Assembly: GCA_023392615.1 (NCBI GenBank)
Contig: JAEVYT010000021.1
Location: 186,001-250,000 of the forward strand
DNA length: 64,000 bases
Reading direction: 5' to 3'
From: Bacillota bacterium
GTDB lineage: Bacteria; Bacillota; Clostridia; Lachnospirales; Lachnospiraceae
Part shown: positions 17,989 to 26,744 of the stretch, piece after piece
Layout: each line of letters opens with the position of its first letter
Numbering within the stretch: position 1 is the stretch's first letter
Notes under the pieces: model-generated
What the model was told of the DNA's origin: nothing
What the model saw: only the letters and a program-made list of their open reading frames with translations
The model's database searches: none
Translations under genes and position numbers: made by a program

Positions 17989-18537
17989 ATGTTATGTGAT
18001 AGATGTCATAAGAAGGATGCGAAGATACTTTATACTGAGATAATCAAAGGAGTAAAAAAAGAGCAGCATCTTTGTGAGGAATGTGCAACAGATTATACAT
18101 CCTTTCAAGTAGAAAAACAGTTAGTAAATAATGAATTGACGTTGAGTGATCTTCTATCTACATTACTTGATAATTATGCGGCTGTTGATAAAAAGCAACC
18201 GGGCATAGTTAATCCAGTCATTAGCTGTGAAACTTGTGGTACCACCTATGAAGAATTTATACAAACAGGACGATTTGGCTGCGCGAACTGTTATAAGAGT
18301 TTTAGTGCACAGTTAAATAAGACATTAAAGGGAATTCAAGGAGCTGAAATCCATACCGGTAAACGCCCGAAGGGATTTGAAACAGCGGGACCTGAACGAG
18401 TAACAAAAGATTTTACGGAAATTGACAAGCTCTCATTAAGACTTCAGGAAGCAATTGAGAAGGAGGAATTCGAGGAAGCAGCAAGACTCCGTGATTTAAT
18501 TAAGCAGATGAAAAAGGAGGAGATTAGTAATGCTTAA
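17989..18537 (+). CDS. mcsA: McsA, zinc-finger activator of the arginine kinase McsB
   Basis: 182 residues. Paired CxxC motifs (C3/C6 with C29/C32, then CETC and CANC) form treble-clef-like zinc sites, and a C-terminal UVR motif (about 145-180: SLRLQEAIEKEEFEEAARLRDLI) matches the UvrB/UvrC interaction domain. In Bacillus McsA activates McsB and links it to ClpC. GGGGG precedes the ATG, and the end overlaps mcsB by 8 nt. Confidence 0.9.
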   Translation: MLCDRCHKKDAKILYTEIIKGVKKEQHLCEECATDYTSFQVEKQLVNNELTLSDLLSTLLDNYAAVDKKQPGIVNPVISCETCGTTYEEFIQTGRFGCANCYKSFSAQLNKTLKGIQGAEIHTGKRPKGFETAGPERVTKDFTEIDKLSLRLQEAIEKEEFEEAARLRDLIKQMKKEEISNA

Positions 18538-19564
18538 ATGGTACGAACAGATTGTTCCTGACAGTGATGTAGTTATCTCCAGTCGTGTTCGCCTTGCTAG
18601 GAACTTAACCCACTATCCTTTTTCCCAAAAGATTACAGAAGAACAATCAATCTCCTTAGTTAATGAAGTTAAGGGAATCACACCTACACTGATAGAGATG
18701 GATAATCGGCAGTTTTTTACCTGCAATATTAGTACATTAAGTGATATTGATAAACTTGCCATGGTAGAGCGTCACATAGTTAGCCCGCTACTTGCTGAGA
18801 AGGAACAAACCACCGGAGTCATATTGTCCGAGGATGAAACCATCAGTATAATGATAAATGAAGAAGATCATATCAGGATACAAGCAATATCTGGTGGCTT
18901 CAACTTAGAAAATGCGTATCAGGAAGCAGATTTTATTGATGATGTGGCTTATGAAAAACTACAATTTGCTTACGATGAAAAGTATGGGTATTTAACTGCA
19001 TGTCCTACGAATGTAGGAACTGGGATGAGAGCATCCTGTATGGTTTTTCTACCGGCACTAAGCTCTGCAAGGTTAATGCAAAAGTTGATAGAAGAGGTTG
19101 GAAAATACGGAGTCACCATCCGTGGTATTTATGGTGAAGGAACGAAAAGCTTAGGTAATATCTATCAGATATCCAATCAAAAGACACTAGGAACCTCAGA
19201 GAGCGAGATTATAGAAAATCTTAAGCGAATTGTATCTCAGGTAGTGAAACAGGAGAGAAGACGAAGAGAATATATGCTATCGGTCAATGCAAATGAAATA
19301 GAAGATCAAGTATATCGATCTTATGGAGTATTAAAATATGCGAGACAAATCTCATCCGATGATGCAATGACTTTGTTATCCCAAATTAAATTAGGAGCAG
19401 ATTGCGGTCTGATCAATTTCAACAAAGAGTTTAACATTCATAAACTTATGATGGGTGTTCAGCCCGGTTGCTTACAATGGACACTTGGGAAGAATGTGGG
19501 GAGTGTTTCAAGAGATCAATCCCGAGCCGACTACATTAGAAAAGAGCTTCCCGACATAGTGTGA
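18530..19564 (+). CDS. mcsB: Protein-arginine kinase McsB
   Basis: 344 residues with the guanido-kinase fold: SSRVRLARNL near the N terminus, the NEEDHIRIQ segment, and the catalytic CPTNVGTGMRAS motif near residue 160. McsB phosphorylates arginines on misfolded proteins, marking them for the ClpC-ClpP protease. It overlaps mcsA by 8 nt, with GGAGG in the mcsA 3-prime end, implying coupled translation. Two hairpins follow before clpC. Confidence 0.95.
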   Translation: MLKWYEQIVPDSDVVISSRVRLARNLTHYPFSQKITEEQSISLVNEVKGITPTLIEMDNRQFFTCNISTLSDIDKLAMVERHIVSPLLAEKEQTTGVILSEDETISIMINEEDHIRIQAISGGFNLENAYQEADFIDDVAYEKLQFAYDEKYGYLTACPTNVGTGMRASCMVFLPALSSARLMQKLIEEVGKYGVTIRGIYGEGTKSLGNIYQISNQKTLGTSESEIIENLKRIVSQVVKQERRRREYMLSVNANEIEDQVYRSYGVLKYARQISSDDAMTLLSQIKLGADCGLINFNKEFNIHKLMMGVQPGCLQWTLGKNVGSVSRDQSRADYIRKELPDIV

Positions 19565-19623
19565 AAATATAAAACGATTTTCACACCACCAAGTTTGTGC
19601 CTGCGAAATCCTCGGCACAAACT
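19561..19623 (+). other. Two tandem hairpins between mcsB and clpC
   Basis: GTGAAAAT (19561-19568) pairs with ATTTTCAC (19577-19584), overlapping the mcsB stop; then AGTTTGTGCC (19592-19601) pairs with GGCACAAACT (19614-19623). Neither is followed by a U-run, so they may be a weak attenuator or processing site separating mcsB from clpC. No clear clpC promoter was found in the 160 nt that follow. Confidence 0.5.
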
Positions 19624-19782
19624 AACACAAAGGATAGATTTAATATAAAAGGTTTTCACATTGTTTTTCAAAAATTGGATGATTACTGATAAATCGATTA
19701 GGACTTTTTATATACTAATCAAATATATCAATATAAAATAACTAGTATTAAGTATACTTTCGTAAGAATGGAGGATACAAGC

Positions 19783-22230
19783 ATGTACGATAAATTTACT
19801 GAAAACGCAAAAACAGCTATCAATTTGGCAAAAGAAATTGCATTTCGTATGTCACATAATTACATTGGAACGGAGCATTTGCTAATCGGTTTGATGGAAG
19901 TAGAAGGTGTCGCATCAAAAATCCTGGAGGAAAATGGAGTTACGGTTGAGAAAGTATTGGAGCTAGTCAATCAATTGATCGCACCAAATAATAGCGTAGA
20001 GATGATGGATGCAGGTAACTTCACACCAAGATCAAAACGTATCCTTGATCAAAGCTATAAGGAATCAGCAAAACTCAAGGCACAATCAGTTGGAACAGAA
20101 CATATTCTGATCGCATTGATTAAAGAAGTGGATTGTATTGCAGTAAGATTACTTAATACACTTGGGGTCAATGTTCAAAAAGTTTATATCGATATTCTGA
20201 CGGCATCCGGTGTTGATGTCAACTCAGCAAAGAATGATTATGCAGCAGGTAAAACAACCAAAGCAAAAGGTAAGTCAGCAACACCGACGCTTGATCAATA
20301 CAGCCGTGATCTTACGGAATACGCAAGAGAAGGGAAATTGGATCCGGTTATTGGGCGTGAAAATGAAATTCAAAGAGTTGTACAAATCCTGAGTCGTAGA
20401 ACAAAAAATAATCCTTGTCTTGTAGGTGAACCAGGGGTAGGTAAAACAGCCGTTGCTGAAGGCTTAGCTTTAAAGATCGTAGAAGGTAATATTCCTGAAA
20501 CTATCAGAGAAAAGAGAGTAGTTACCTTGGATTTATCCGGTATGGTAGCCGGTTCAAAATACAGAGGTGAATTTGAGGAGAGAATTAAAAAAGTAATTGC
20601 GGAAGTAATCGCAGATGGAAACGTATTATTATTTATCGACGAGATTCATACAATTATAGGTGCAGGCGGAGCAGAAGGTGCAATAGATGCTTCTAATATT
20701 TTAAAACCATCCTTGGCTCGAGGTGAACTACAGATCATCGGTGCTACCACTAGAGAAGAATATCGTAAATACATTGAAAAGGATGCGGCACTCGAAAGAC
20801 GTTTTCAGCCGGTTGTTGTGGATGAACCCTCAGAGGAAGAAGCTGTAAAAATTTTATATGGATTACGTGATAAATATGAAGCTCATCATCAAGTTCGAAT
20901 TACCGACAGCGCATTAGAGGCAGCAGTAAAGCTATCGAGTCGCTACATTAATGATCGATATTTGCCGGATAAGGCAATCGACTTAATGGATGAAGCAGCG
21001 TCAAAGGTTCGACTAAGCACCTATACCTCTTCTCCTGAAATCAAAAATCTCGAACAGGAAATCAAAAAACTTGAGGATGAAAAGGAAAAAGCAATCAAAT
21101 CCGAAGCATACGAGAGAGCCGGTGAGATAAAGAAACAGCAGGAGGCGATGCAGGAAGAGCTTGAGAAGCAAAGACTGATTGATGAGAAAGAGAAATTAGA
21201 AAAACAGTTAGTAGTAAATGAAAATGAGATTGCAGAAATTGTAGCAAACTGGACTAAAATTCCTGTGAAAAAGCTTGCGGAAGAAGAAACTGAACGTTTA
21301 CAGAATCTTGAATCCATACTTCACAAACGAGTAGTCGGACAAGAGGAAGCAGTTGGCGCAGTTGCTAAGGCAATCCGTCGTGGTAGAGTTGGATTAAAAG
21401 ATCCAAATCGCCCGATCGGCTCATTCCTATTTCTTGGCCCTACCGGCGTAGGTAAAACTGAATTATCCAAGGCACTTGCCGAGGCTATGTTTGGTAGCGA
21501 GAACTCAATTATTCGTGTTGATATGTCCGAATATATGGAGAAGCACAGCGTAAGCAAATTAATTGGTTCCCCTCCGGGATATGTAGGTTATGATGAGGGT
21601 GGACAATTAAGTGAAAAAGTAAGACAGAATCCATATTCGGTTATTCTGTTTGATGAAATTGAGAAAGCTCACCCTGATGTATTCAATATCTTATTACAAG
21701 TATTAGATGATGGACACATAACAGATGCTCAGGGTAGAAAAGTCAGCTTTAAAAATACCATTATTATTATGACTTCCAATGCAGGTGCACAGAATATCAT
21801 TGCACCAAAACGTCTTGGTTTTGCTTCTGTTATTGATGAGAAGGAAGATTATAAGAGAATGAAGGAAGGGGTAATGGACGAAGTAAAGAAAATCTTTAAA
21901 CCTGAGTTTATTAACCGTATTGATGAAATTATCGTATTCCATTCTTTGGGAAAGGATAATATTAGAAGTATAGTAGCGATTATGATTAATACTATCTCAA
22001 AGAGAAGTAAATCACAGATGAATATAGCATTAGAAACCAGTGAAGAGGTTGTGGGCTATCTTGCAGACTCCGGTTTTGATGCAAAGTACGGAGCAAGACC
22101 GCTAAGACGTGCAATACAAACGAATATTGAAGATAAATTGGCTGAAGCTATTCTAGCTGGAACGATAAAAGAGGGAGACACCGTGCGCTTCGAGTACCTT
22201 GACAATGAAATGGTTGTACAGGTGAAATAA
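19783..22230 (+). CDS. clpC: Clp ATPase ClpC (AAA+ unfoldase)
   Basis: 815 residues from the ATG at 19783, chosen because GGAGG (19770-19774) lies 8 nt before it; an ATG at 19768 would overlap the binding site. Domains are: Clp_N repeats (1-150), NBD1 with GEPGVGKTA and LFIDEIHT, a middle coiled coil with UVR-like segment (about 415-480), NBD2 with GPTGVGKTE and VILFDEIEKAHPD, and a C-terminal D2-small domain. With ClpP it degrades arginine-phosphorylated proteins delivered by McsB/McsA. Confidence 0.96.
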   Translation: MYDKFTENAKTAINLAKEIAFRMSHNYIGTEHLLIGLMEVEGVASKILEENGVTVEKVLELVNQLIAPNNSVEMMDAGNFTPRSKRILDQSYKESAKLKAQSVGTEHILIALIKEVDCIAVRLLNTLGVNVQKVYIDILTASGVDVNSAKNDYAAGKTTKAKGKSATPTLDQYSRDLTEYAREGKLDPVIGRENEIQRVVQILSRRTKNNPCLVGEPGVGKTAVAEGLALKIVEGNIPETIREKRVVTLDLSGMVAGSKYRGEFEERIKKVIAEVIADGNVLLFIDEIHTIIGAGGAEGAIDASNILKPSLARGELQIIGATTREEYRKYIEKDAALERRFQPVVVDEPSEEEAVKILYGLRDKYEAHHQVRITDSALEAAVKLSSRYINDRYLPDKAIDLMDEAASKVRLSTYTSSPEIKNLEQEIKKLEDEKEKAIKSEAYERAGEIKKQQEAMQEELEKQRLIDEKEKLEKQLVVNENEIAEIVANWTKIPVKKLAEEETERLQNLESILHKRVVGQEEAVGAVAKAIRRGRVGLKDPNRPIGSFLFLGPTGVGKTELSKALAEAMFGSENSIIRVDMSEYMEKHSVSKLIGSPPGYVGYDEGGQLSEKVRQNPYSVILFDEIEKAHPDVFNILLQVLDDGHITDAQGRKVSFKNTIIIMTSNAGAQNIIAPKRLGFASVIDEKEDYKRMKEGVMDEVKKIFKPEFINRIDEIIVFHSLGKDNIRSIVAIMINTISKRSKSQMNIALETSEEVVGYLADSGFDAKYGARPLRRAIQTNIEDKLAEAILAGTIKEGDTVRFEYLDNEMVVQVK

Positions 22231-22416
22231 TAAACTATTACTTCAGATGTTCTAGTTAAGATAAATATATATCCGCCGTCTTTCATTGAACTATATTATA
22301 ATATTTAATTATTTCAGTAGAAATCGCTCGATATATCAGATATAATGTAAATGAGTATCCGATTTAGAATTTAGTGTCACGTTTTGATAAATTAATACAA
22401 TTAGGAGGGTCATATA

Positions 22417-22830
22417 ATGGCAGTTGTAGAAGAGTTAATACGCAAAGAAAGCGATGGGACTATCAGCTTTGGTAATTATACATTGAATGTAAAATCAAAG
22501 GCATCAGATTTTGAGCATCAGGGTGATTTATATAAGGTAAAAACATTTAATCAGATAACAAAGCTGGAGAGAAACGGTATGTTTGTCTATGAATCAGTAC
22601 CTGGAACTGCTGCGTTTAATTTCGATGCTAAGGGCAACAGCCTGAGCTTTGATGTGGAGGGGAACGATACGGCACAGATAACTTTGGAATTAGAAGCGGA
22701 GTCATTTTACGAAGTATTTAAAAACAGCGAGAGCCTTGGTACAATGAAGACAAATTTAGGTGGTAAGTTAGTATTCAGCCTTGATTTAGAAAATGATAAG
22801 AAGGATTCTATAAAGGTGGTTAAGCAGTAA
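22417..22830 (+). CDS. Small conserved clostridial protein upstream of radA
   Basis: 137 residues, acidic, rich in beta structure (EELIRKESDGTISFGNY, DLYKVKTFNQITKLERNGMFVYESVPG, MKTNLGGKLVFSLDL). It has no signal peptide or catalytic motif. Proteins of this kind in Lachnospiraceae are sometimes labelled endosialidase, a name not supported by anything seen here. It has its own AGGAGG and lies 1 nt before radA, so the two are co-transcribed. Function unknown. Confidence 0.65.
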   Translation: MAVVEELIRKESDGTISFGNYTLNVKSKASDFEHQGDLYKVKTFNQITKLERNGMFVYESVPGTAAFNFDAKGNSLSFDVEGNDTAQITLELEAESFYEVFKNSESLGTMKTNLGGKLVFSLDLENDKKDSIKVVKQ

Positions 22831-22831
22831 T

Positions 22832-24187
22832 ATGGCAAAAAGTAAGACTGTGTTTTTCTGTAAAGAATGTGGCTTTGAATCAGCAAAATGGTTGGGTCAG
22901 TGTCCGGGCTGTAAGGAATGGGATACCTTTACAGAAGAACCGGTTGTGAAAAAGAGTAAAAAACCTTCGAGTTCGTTAATTCAAAAAGAGCCAGAATTAT
23001 TATCAAATATTAAGGCTGAATCGGAACAACGAATTCAATCAGGGATTGATGAGCTGGATCGAGTACTTGGAGGCGGTATTGTCCGTGGAAGTCTAGTGCT
23101 GGTTGGTGGTGATCCAGGGATTGGAAAATCAACTCTATTACTGCAGATGTGTAGGGAGATTTCAGCAAAATCAAAAAAAGTACTCTATATATCAGGAGAG
23201 GAATCTTTAAGCCAGATAAAAATGAGAGCAGAAAGGCTCGGCGTATTCCACGGCGAGCTTTTACTCCTCTGTGAAACGAATCTGGATTATATTGAGGAAT
23301 CAATACAAAAATATAAACCAGAGATTGTAATCGTAGACTCCATTCAGACGATGTCAAAGGATGATGTGAATTCTGCACCCGGAAGTGTTAGTCAGGTAAG
23401 AGAAGCAACCGGCGCACTGATGCAGATAGCGAAGGGAATGGGGGTTACTGTATTTATCATTGGACATGTTACCAAAGAAGGTGTGGTAGCTGGTCCTAGA
23501 GTATTAGAACATATGGTGGATACTGTATTGTACTTTGAAGGTGATAATTATGCAGCATATCGTGTACTACGTGCAGTTAAGAATCGATTTGGTTCGACGA
23601 ATGAAATAGGTGTATTCGAGATGCAGGGAACCGGTTTGGTAGAGGTGAAAAATCCTTCTGAGTTTATGTTAAAAGGACGACCGGAGGGTGAACCGGGTTC
23701 AGTGGTTGCTGCTTCAATCGAAGGAACAAGACCAATCCTTGTGGAGCTACAGGCTTTAGTATGCAGAACTAATTTTAATATGCCAAGAAGAACGGCAGCT
23801 GGTACCGATTATAATCGTGTAAACCTGCTTATGGCTGTGCTTGAGAAGAGAGCAGGGATTCAGTTGTCAGATTGTGACGCTTATGTTAATGTGGCGGGAG
23901 GCATGCGAATTACAGAACCAGCACTTGACTTAGCGGTGGTAACTGCAATATTATCCAGTTATAAAAATGTGGCTTTAGATAACAAAACCGTTCTATTTGG
24001 TGAGGTAGGACTGACCGGGGAAATTAGAGCTGTAAATATGGCAGAACAGAGGGTTCTTGAAGCAGAGAAGATGGGTTTTGAGATATGCATTCTTCCTCAA
24101 GCAAATCGAGAACAAATAAAAACAAAGGGAATAAAGTTAATAGGCGTAAGAAATATACAAGAAGTGATGGGCATGCTAAAAAGATAG
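22832..24187 (+). CDS. radA: DNA repair protein RadA
   Basis: 451 residues. The N-terminal zinc finger is C10/C13/C24/C27 (CKECG...CPGC). The RecA-like ATPase has Walker A GGDPGIGKST (about 91-100) and the RadA-specific KNRFG motif (about residue 250). The C-terminal third is the Lon-like domain. RadA is a DnaB-type branch-migration helicase helping recombination intermediates mature. The clpC-radA linkage is usual in Firmicutes; disA, often next, is missing. Confidence 0.96.
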   Translation: MAKSKTVFFCKECGFESAKWLGQCPGCKEWDTFTEEPVVKKSKKPSSSLIQKEPELLSNIKAESEQRIQSGIDELDRVLGGGIVRGSLVLVGGDPGIGKSTLLLQMCREISAKSKKVLYISGEESLSQIKMRAERLGVFHGELLLLCETNLDYIEESIQKYKPEIVIVDSIQTMSKDDVNSAPGSVSQVREATGALMQIAKGMGVTVFIIGHVTKEGVVAGPRVLEHMVDTVLYFEGDNYAAYRVLRAVKNRFGSTNEIGVFEMQGTGLVEVKNPSEFMLKGRPEGEPGSVVAASIEGTRPILVELQALVCRTNFNMPRRTAAGTDYNRVNLLMAVLEKRAGIQLSDCDAYVNVAGGMRITEPALDLAVVTAILSSYKNVALDNKTVLFGEVGLTGEIRAVNMAEQRVLEAEKMGFEICILPQANREQIKTKGIKLIGVRNIQEVMGMLKR

Positions 24188-24223
24188 TATTATAAACATG
24201 GATGGATTTGGGGGATACCAATT

Positions 24224-24685
24224 ATGAATTCGATCGAAGATGATTTAATACTTCTTTCGTCTATCCGGGAGTCGATGGCGGATGTCACGGATAAACTAAA
24301 GAAATGGGATGCAACGCAAACAACTATTGAACAAGGTGCTTATGAATCCATGAACGCTTCGGATACAGTACTTAATCTCTCTAAAGTCGGAAGCTTTCTG
24401 GTAGATAAGTTAAGAGAATGCTGCAACGAATTAGTGACCAATCCGGGTGAAGAATCTACTAAAATGATAAAGAACTCATTGGAAGAGCTTGCGACTACAT
24501 TTACCCACATCACATTGGCCTCATCAATCATCAACGATAAAGCACATACAATTGAGAAAAATGTGGCAGACCTAAAGGAAATTGAAGAAGGGGCAACAAC
24601 ATCAGTACATAAAATGTCGGAAACATTAGATGAAGTGATAGCAAGTGCAGAACTTCAAATGGTACTGAAGGATCACATATTTTAA
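24224..24685 (+). CDS. Helical protein of unknown function
   Basis: 153 residues predicted almost all alpha-helical, with heptad-like spacing (SIRESMADVTDKLKKWD, ASSIINDKAHTIEKNVADL, VHKMSETLDEVIASAEL) recalling the signalling helices of chemotaxis receptors but without membrane segments or the receptor hairpin signature. Start is ATG after GGGGG. It sits where disA is found in Bacillus, just before tRNA-Trp. No function can be assigned. Confidence 0.6.
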   Translation: MNSIEDDLILLSSIRESMADVTDKLKKWDATQTTIEQGAYESMNASDTVLNLSKVGSFLVDKLRECCNELVTNPGEESTKMIKNSLEELATTFTHITLASSIINDKAHTIEKNVADLKEIEEGATTSVHKMSETLDEVIASAELQMVLKDHIF

Positions 24686-24737
24686 ATAACTTTTTATATT
24701 AGATTATTAAAAAATGTTGTTATAGCTCGAAATATTC

Positions 24738-24766
24738 TTGACAATTTACACAATTCATTGTAATAT
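24738..24766 (+). promoter_or_regulatory. Promoter for tRNA-Trp
   Basis: TTGACA (24738-24743), 17 nt, TAATAT (24761-24766), then about 30 nt to the mature tRNA 5-prime end. Strong consensus as expected of a stable-RNA promoter. Confidence 0.7.
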
Positions 24767-24796
24767 AGAAAAGTGCTCAGCACAAACTGCATAAAT

Positions 24797-24869
24797 AGGG
24801 GTATAGTTCAGCTGGTAGAATAACGGTCTCCAAAACCGCAGGTCGTGGGTTCAAATCCTACTGCCCCTG
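24797..24869 (+). tRNA. tRNA-Trp (anticodon CCA)
   Basis: A 73-nt cloverleaf. The acceptor stem is AGGGGTA with TGCCCCT and discriminator G at 24869; the anticodon loop CTCCAAA holds CCA; the T-arm is GTGGG-TTCAAAT-CCTAC. CCA is not encoded. The 3-prime half is the likely integration target of the prophage that begins directly after it. Confidence 0.95.
24841..24869. other. Putative attL core within the tRNA-Trp 3-prime half
   Basis: Tyrosine integrases of this type usually recombine within a tRNA 3-prime end and restore the gene. The T-arm and acceptor strand of tRNA-Trp is the only such sequence next to the integrase. The exact crossover and length cannot be fixed without the right junction, which is outside the window. 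Confidence 0.5.
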
Positions 24870-24875
24870 TAAAAT

Positions 24876-24917
24876 AGCTAGTAAAATCAAGGGTTTCCTC
24901 GATTGGCTAGCTTTTGT
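24876..24917 (+). terminator. Terminator-like hairpin after tRNA-Trp
   Basis: AGCTAG (24876-24881) pairs with CTAGCT (24907-24912), with an inner AATC/GATT pairing, followed by TTTTGTTTT. It could end both the tRNA transcript and, from the other side, the integrase transcript. Confidence 0.55.
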
Positions 24918-24968
24918 TTTACCCTTTTATCCCTAATTTATCCCTTATGAGATGCGTTCAAGGGATAA

Positions 24969-26198
24969 TCACCTGATAGCATTTTCAAAAATATCCACGG
25001 TTTGCTTCCTCATCTTAGGTGTAACATGAGCATATGTATTCATTGTTATTCTGATATCAGTATGGCCAAGTCTTTCTTGCACATCTTTCATATTTGCACC
25101 GTTCTCAATAAGTAATGTGGCATGAGTATGTCGCAACATATGGAAGTAGAATGGAATTCCCGTTTTCTTTTTAATCATTTTAGATCCATACTTAGCAGTT
25201 TGGTTTGTAAATAGACTGCCATCTTGTTTAGAGCATACAAGATCAATAGGTATAGATTTACCAGAAGTATCTTCAGTTAATTGGATATGCATCATCCCGT
25301 CGACCTCAATCTGGTTATAATAATTATTTATATAGTTCTCACCGAAGAATATTCTGTTCTTTTGTTGTACTTTTTTCGATTGCCTTAGAATAGTAGCTAA
25401 AGTGCTGCCAAAGTCTATAGTTCTTGATATACCACCTTTTGGCTTACCCAGTTCCCACTGCTTTAACTCTGAATTATAGAACATGGATTTATTAACAGTA
25501 ATACTTCTATCTTTTAAGTTGATATTGTTCCAGGACAAGGCGCATATCTCGCCAATTCTCATTCCAGTATGGTATGCGATCATTATAGGAAGGTAATAGA
25601 TAGAATCTTTTGTAGTTGCCAGGATGCTTTTCATGGAATCAGAATCTAGAGTATCCATCTTTCCCTCTTCATCAATGTCTAGAAAGGTATCCAAATTCTT
25701 ATTAACATTCTTTTTCCTTACATACAGCATTGGTGAGTTTTCAATATAATGCTTGGGATAGACAGCATATTTAAACATACCATTTAGTACTACTAGATGC
25801 GATTTAATCGTGCTTTTTGCATATTTCTTTGATTTCTCATCAATATAAGCTTGCAGATCATCGGTAATAATATCTTTAAGTTTTCGCTTGCCTAAGTATG
25901 GTTTAATATGATTTTCTATTACATTTTTGTAATCACTTCTCGTTCCGTGTCTCAGAGTTTCCTTACAACACTCAGTAAACCATAGATCAGCCATTTCACC
26001 AACTGTTATAATAGATGCTTTGAAGACTTTACCGGTTCGATTAGCTTCTGCTATAGCCTGAATCATCATATTTTCAGTTTCATCTTTATCAGGCGTACCG
26101 GCACGCTCAATTTGTTTACCATTTACTGTTATACGGTAGTTCCATATACCGTTACGAAATCGTAGAGCTCCTTTCTTAGTTGTTGTTTGTTTCGCCAT
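24969..26198 (-). CDS. int: Phage integrase (tyrosine recombinase)
   Basis: 409 residues. An N-terminal AP2-like arm-binding region (about 8-45: GIWNYRITVNGKQI) is followed by a SAM-like core-binding domain (about 65-150) and the catalytic domain with Arg in TGMRIGE, the HxxR of HMLRHTHAT, His in LGHTDI and the Tyr nucleophile in MNTYAHV near the C terminus. It inserts and excises the prophage at tRNA-Trp. It is the last gene of the leftward lysogeny operon. GGAGG precedes the ATG. Confidence 0.95.
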   Translation of the reverse strand: MAKQTTTKKGALRFRNGIWNYRITVNGKQIERAGTPDKDETENMMIQAIAEANRTGKVFKASIITVGEMADLWFTECCKETLRHGTRSDYKNVIENHIKPYLGKRKLKDIITDDLQAYIDEKSKKYAKSTIKSHLVVLNGMFKYAVYPKHYIENSPMLYVRKKNVNKNLDTFLDIDEEGKMDTLDSDSMKSILATTKDSIYYLPIMIAYHTGMRIGEICALSWNNINLKDRSITVNKSMFYNSELKQWELGKPKGGISRTIDFGSTLATILRQSKKVQQKNRIFFGENYINNYYNQIEVDGMMHIQLTEDTSGKSIPIDLVCSKQDGSLFTNQTAKYGSKMIKKKTGIPFYFHMLRHTHATLLIENGANMKDVQERLGHTDIRITMNTYAHVTPKMRKQTVDIFENAIR

Positions 26199-26243
26199 AA
26201 TAATTCCTCCTTAAAAATGGGTATAAAAAATACACCCAACATG

Positions 26244-26272
26244 TTGTTGATTTATGTTTAAGGTGCTATAAT
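26244..26272 (+). promoter_or_regulatory. Rightward promoter inside the integrase-proximal gap
   Basis: TTGTTG (26244-26249), 17 nt, and an extended -10 TGCTATAAT with TATAAT at 26267-26272. It points against the local genes and leads only to the hairpin-terminated small-RNA candidate at 26279-26352. Confidence 0.5.
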
Positions 26273-26278
26273 ATGCTT

Positions 26279-26352
26279 GTCTAGGGCAGTATTATAATCA
26301 CCGATTATTCTATTGCATGAACCGCTTCTGTTTGCTGCAGGGGCGGTTTTTT
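26279..26352 (+). ncRNA. Small-RNA candidate next to the integrase
   Basis: Between the rightward promoter and a strong terminator there is no ORF. The predicted 75-nt RNA has a hairpin ATAATC-ACC-GATTAT (26294-26308) and an 11-bp terminator stem AACCGCTTCTG (26320-26330) with CAGGGGCGGTT (26338-26348) followed by six Ts. It is transcribed opposite to the lysogeny operon. A terminator of the same design and near-identical stem occurs in the candidate at 41475-41571. Function unknown; expression not shown. Confidence 0.45.
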
Positions 26353-26373
26353 ATTAATATTAATCTTCAAATA

Positions 26374-26733
26374 TTACTTAAATCCTCTCTTTTCTAAAAG
26401 TGTCAAATCACTAAGTCTTATTTTATATCTTATTCCCATGCAATCAACTGTTATCAAAACCCTGCCTACTCCATCAATATGTTGAATTGAGAAAAGTTGA
26501 TAATACTCATTTCTTTTTGTTATGTCTGATATTCTCCATAAAATATTCCCATCCTCATCAATAGCCAGAATATTATTTAGTGGTTGTTTTTGAACATCGC
26601 CAGTTGAAGTGTTTTTTAACAATAATAATACTGACTCACCTAAATCCTTAACTTTCACAATTTTATCATTAAAATATATTTTTTTACTTCCAATCGTTAT
26701 CTCTTTACCATTAATAGAGTAATCCACATCCAT
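26374..26733 (-). CDS. Small prophage protein, beta-propeller-blade-like
   Basis: 119 residues, mostly beta strands, with a repeat-like segment (NNILAIDEDGNILWRISD) as found in PQQ/beta-propeller blades. No signal peptide or catalytic motif. It lies 11 nt after the lipoprotein nuclease gene in the lysogeny operon, suggesting co-expression; an immunity or accessory role for the nuclease is conceivable but unsupported. GGAGG precedes the ATG. Confidence 0.6.
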   Translation of the reverse strand: MDVDYSINGKEITIGSKKIYFNDKIVKVKDLGESVLLLLKNTSTGDVQKQPLNNILAIDEDGNILWRISDITKRNEYYQLFSIQHIDGVGRVLITVDCMGIRYKIRLSDLTLLEKRGFK

Positions 26734-26744
26734 CCTCCTTCTAG

